Assembly (NCBI GenBank): GCA_026874595.1
Contig: CM049306.1
Coordinates: 50,666,019-50,730,018 of the forward strand
Source: Sipunculus nudus
Lineage: Eukaryota > Annelida > Sipuncula > Golfingiida > Sipunculidae
DNA: 64,000 nucleotides
Direction of reading: 5' to 3'
How positions within the stretch are numbered: the first letter of the stretch is position 1; every line of letters starts with the position of its first letter. The notes under the pieces are model-generated. The model worked only from the letters and a program-made list of their open reading frames with translations. It was not told the DNA's origin and ran no database searches. Below, piece by piece: positions 62,604-64,000 of the stretch. The position numbers and the translations under genes are program-made.

Positions 62604-62701
62604 GTAAGTATACATAACTATTTTCCAATAATATTAGGTTTTATCAGCTTGGCTTACTGAGTCATTATTTGAACTACTGTAGATGTGGTAAGTTTGGCGT
62701 G

Positions 62702-62993
62702 TCTGTATGTTACAAATGACTTTTGCACATAGAGGAGCAGGCATTTATCAGAAAAGGAAAGATTCCCCAAACAATCATTTCGTTTGTATTGTGGTTACAC
62801 AAATTGCTTCTTGTTTGCGTCAAAATGCTTCTTTGCATGAATTTGCAATTGTCAAAGACCATTGAATGAATACTGAATTGAGGTTTGTATATACATTTAT
62901 TGAAGTTAAAAGCCTGAAATCTATCCACTTTAAGGCATCGTCACCGATCAATGCCTGCTCATCCATGCGCAAAAGTCATTTGTAACATACAGA
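62702..62993. mobile_element. MITE with 44-bp terminal inverted repeats (292 bp)
   Basis: The left end TCTGTATGTTACAAATGACT.. (62702-62745) and the reverse complement of 62950-62993 agree at 41 of 44 positions. The whole could fold into one hairpin. No coding frame. The target duplication is not clear. It sits about 100 bases after the exon 19 donor. Confidence 0.8.
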
Positions 62994-63810
62994 TATATTT
63001 TCCCTATCACAGCGTTAAATATATGTAATATACGTAATCTGGCAACATATTTAACCTCTATAATAAATACTTTTTATTCTAGTCTTCATAAAAGACACTA
63101 TGTCATGATTTATTTTGCAACGTGCAGCTGATTATTGCTACCCTTAGGCCAGAGACAGAGTCAGGGTGTGGCCTTTATGGGGGGTTTTGGGTATTTGGAC
63201 CTTAGTGGGAGCTCCTCTAAGAGACTTTGTAAACTCAGGGTGCGGCTATAAATAGACGTGCGGCCATAAAAAACAGGATTTACAGTACTCTAACATTCTG
63301 GTTGAAGAAGCCTCAACTCAATTAAGCAACCCCACACAGAGAGATTACCAGCATTTTGTGTCTGAGTGTCAGGCTAGAATGCTGCAGTCATCCAAGCATC
63401 GAAAAATACCTGTTCTTAATTTAGGGCAAATCTAGCTCCTACTAAAAGTACAAAAATTAAAACCCCGCTAACAAAACCACTTCTAGAGTTATATATCTAT
63501 CATCTGCTGGCTGCCATTTTATAGGGTATATGAATCATAAGAGATAGACCTAGGAAATATAAACTTGACACATTGAAAGGTTTGGATGAAATCACCCTTG
63601 AACCCAAAATTAGGTTAATGTTATTCAAATTAGGTCATTGTGAAATCTGTGTTAAGGGATAATGACACAGGTTTGTGCAAGTAAAGACCACTGAATGACT
63701 CCTTTCAAAGGCCACAGTCATCATGAAATAATGATTGGTTTTATGATATTTGATCAGATTCTTTACCTTTGAGAGCTTTAATTGCTATCTGAAAACTGTA
63801 TCAGAATTTT
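62994..63810. other. Last intron in the window: nothing recognised
   Basis: Mixed intron sequence with no exon matching a CUB second half in phase 0. Confidence 0.5.
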
Positions 63811-64000
63811 TAGCTAGGCTGAATTAATTAGCCATAGTGATGGAGCATTAATTGTCTGTTGTCCTTTAGTGTGACCATCTGTGTATCCATGTGTGTGCAT
63901 TGTGCTAGTAGCAGGGCACTAATTGTAACTATTAGCCTCAGAATATTCATGCTTAAGATCTAGACAGGTCCTGGAGAAATCTTTTTACACACCTGAAATT
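63811..64000 (+). repeat. P1-related 5' fragment at the window edge
   Basis: TAGCTAGGCTGAATTAATTAGCCATAGTGATGG is a mutated P1-type hairpin. Core text follows (CAGGTCCTGGAGAAATC..CACCTGAAATT) and runs off the window. Confidence 0.45.

Noticed and set aside
1-64000. EGF repeats, a signal peptide or a transmembrane segment of the CUB gene
   Set aside because: None was found between or beside the exons, so the gene's ends must lie outside the window.

Overview
The window is intron-rich, AT-rich animal DNA. It holds about nine and a half CUB domains of one cubilin-like gene on the + strand. The repeats suggest a mollusc, probably a bivalve: several non-autonomous families have a 5' hairpin, a GTCT/GTCC-type tetranucleotide run, tandem core units, a 3' hairpin and a terminal CTAG followed by T's. 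This is the layout known for bivalve pearl/Helentron-associated (HINE-type) elements. No database search was possible, so the species call is an inference.

Host gene: 19 exons lie between 1582 and 62603. Each CUB domain is encoded by two exons. The outer boundaries are always phase 1 and the internal split is phase 0 (phase 2 in CUB-E and CUB-F). Every exon pair sums to a multiple of three (113 to 121 codons), so each domain is a symmetric cassette. The 3,347 coding bases (about 1,115 residues) occupy about 5% of the window. The gene starts upstream and continues downstream. No signal peptide, EGF repeat or transmembrane segment lies here, so cubilin is the best family guess but is not proven.

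Introns by region: intron 1 (1698-6150) holds nested pearl-like elements. Intron 2 (6392-7631) is filled by a 65-bp tandem array whose first unit is the exon's own splice donor. Intron 3 (7817-20419) holds an apparently intact Ty3/Gypsy retrotransposon (8052-13366) with identical 139-bp LTRs, a 5-bp target duplication and an unbroken gag-pol frame, followed by a 3.9-kb pearl-like element. Intron 6 carries a broken LINE (about 25.2-28.8 kb) inside another copy of that family. Intron 11 begins with a 48-bp array made from the end of exon 11 plus its splice donor. Intron 12 contains a 7.6-kb, about 177-copy, 43-bp satellite. Intron 13 holds one pearl-like element inserted exactly at a core-unit boundary of another. 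Intron 15 holds a TTAA-ended MITE split by a TA-flanked DNA transposon; a related copy in intron 18 shows the empty site.

The most unusual theme is that three tandem arrays in this one gene reiterate splice-signal-like modules. Two of them are in register with a real exon donor.
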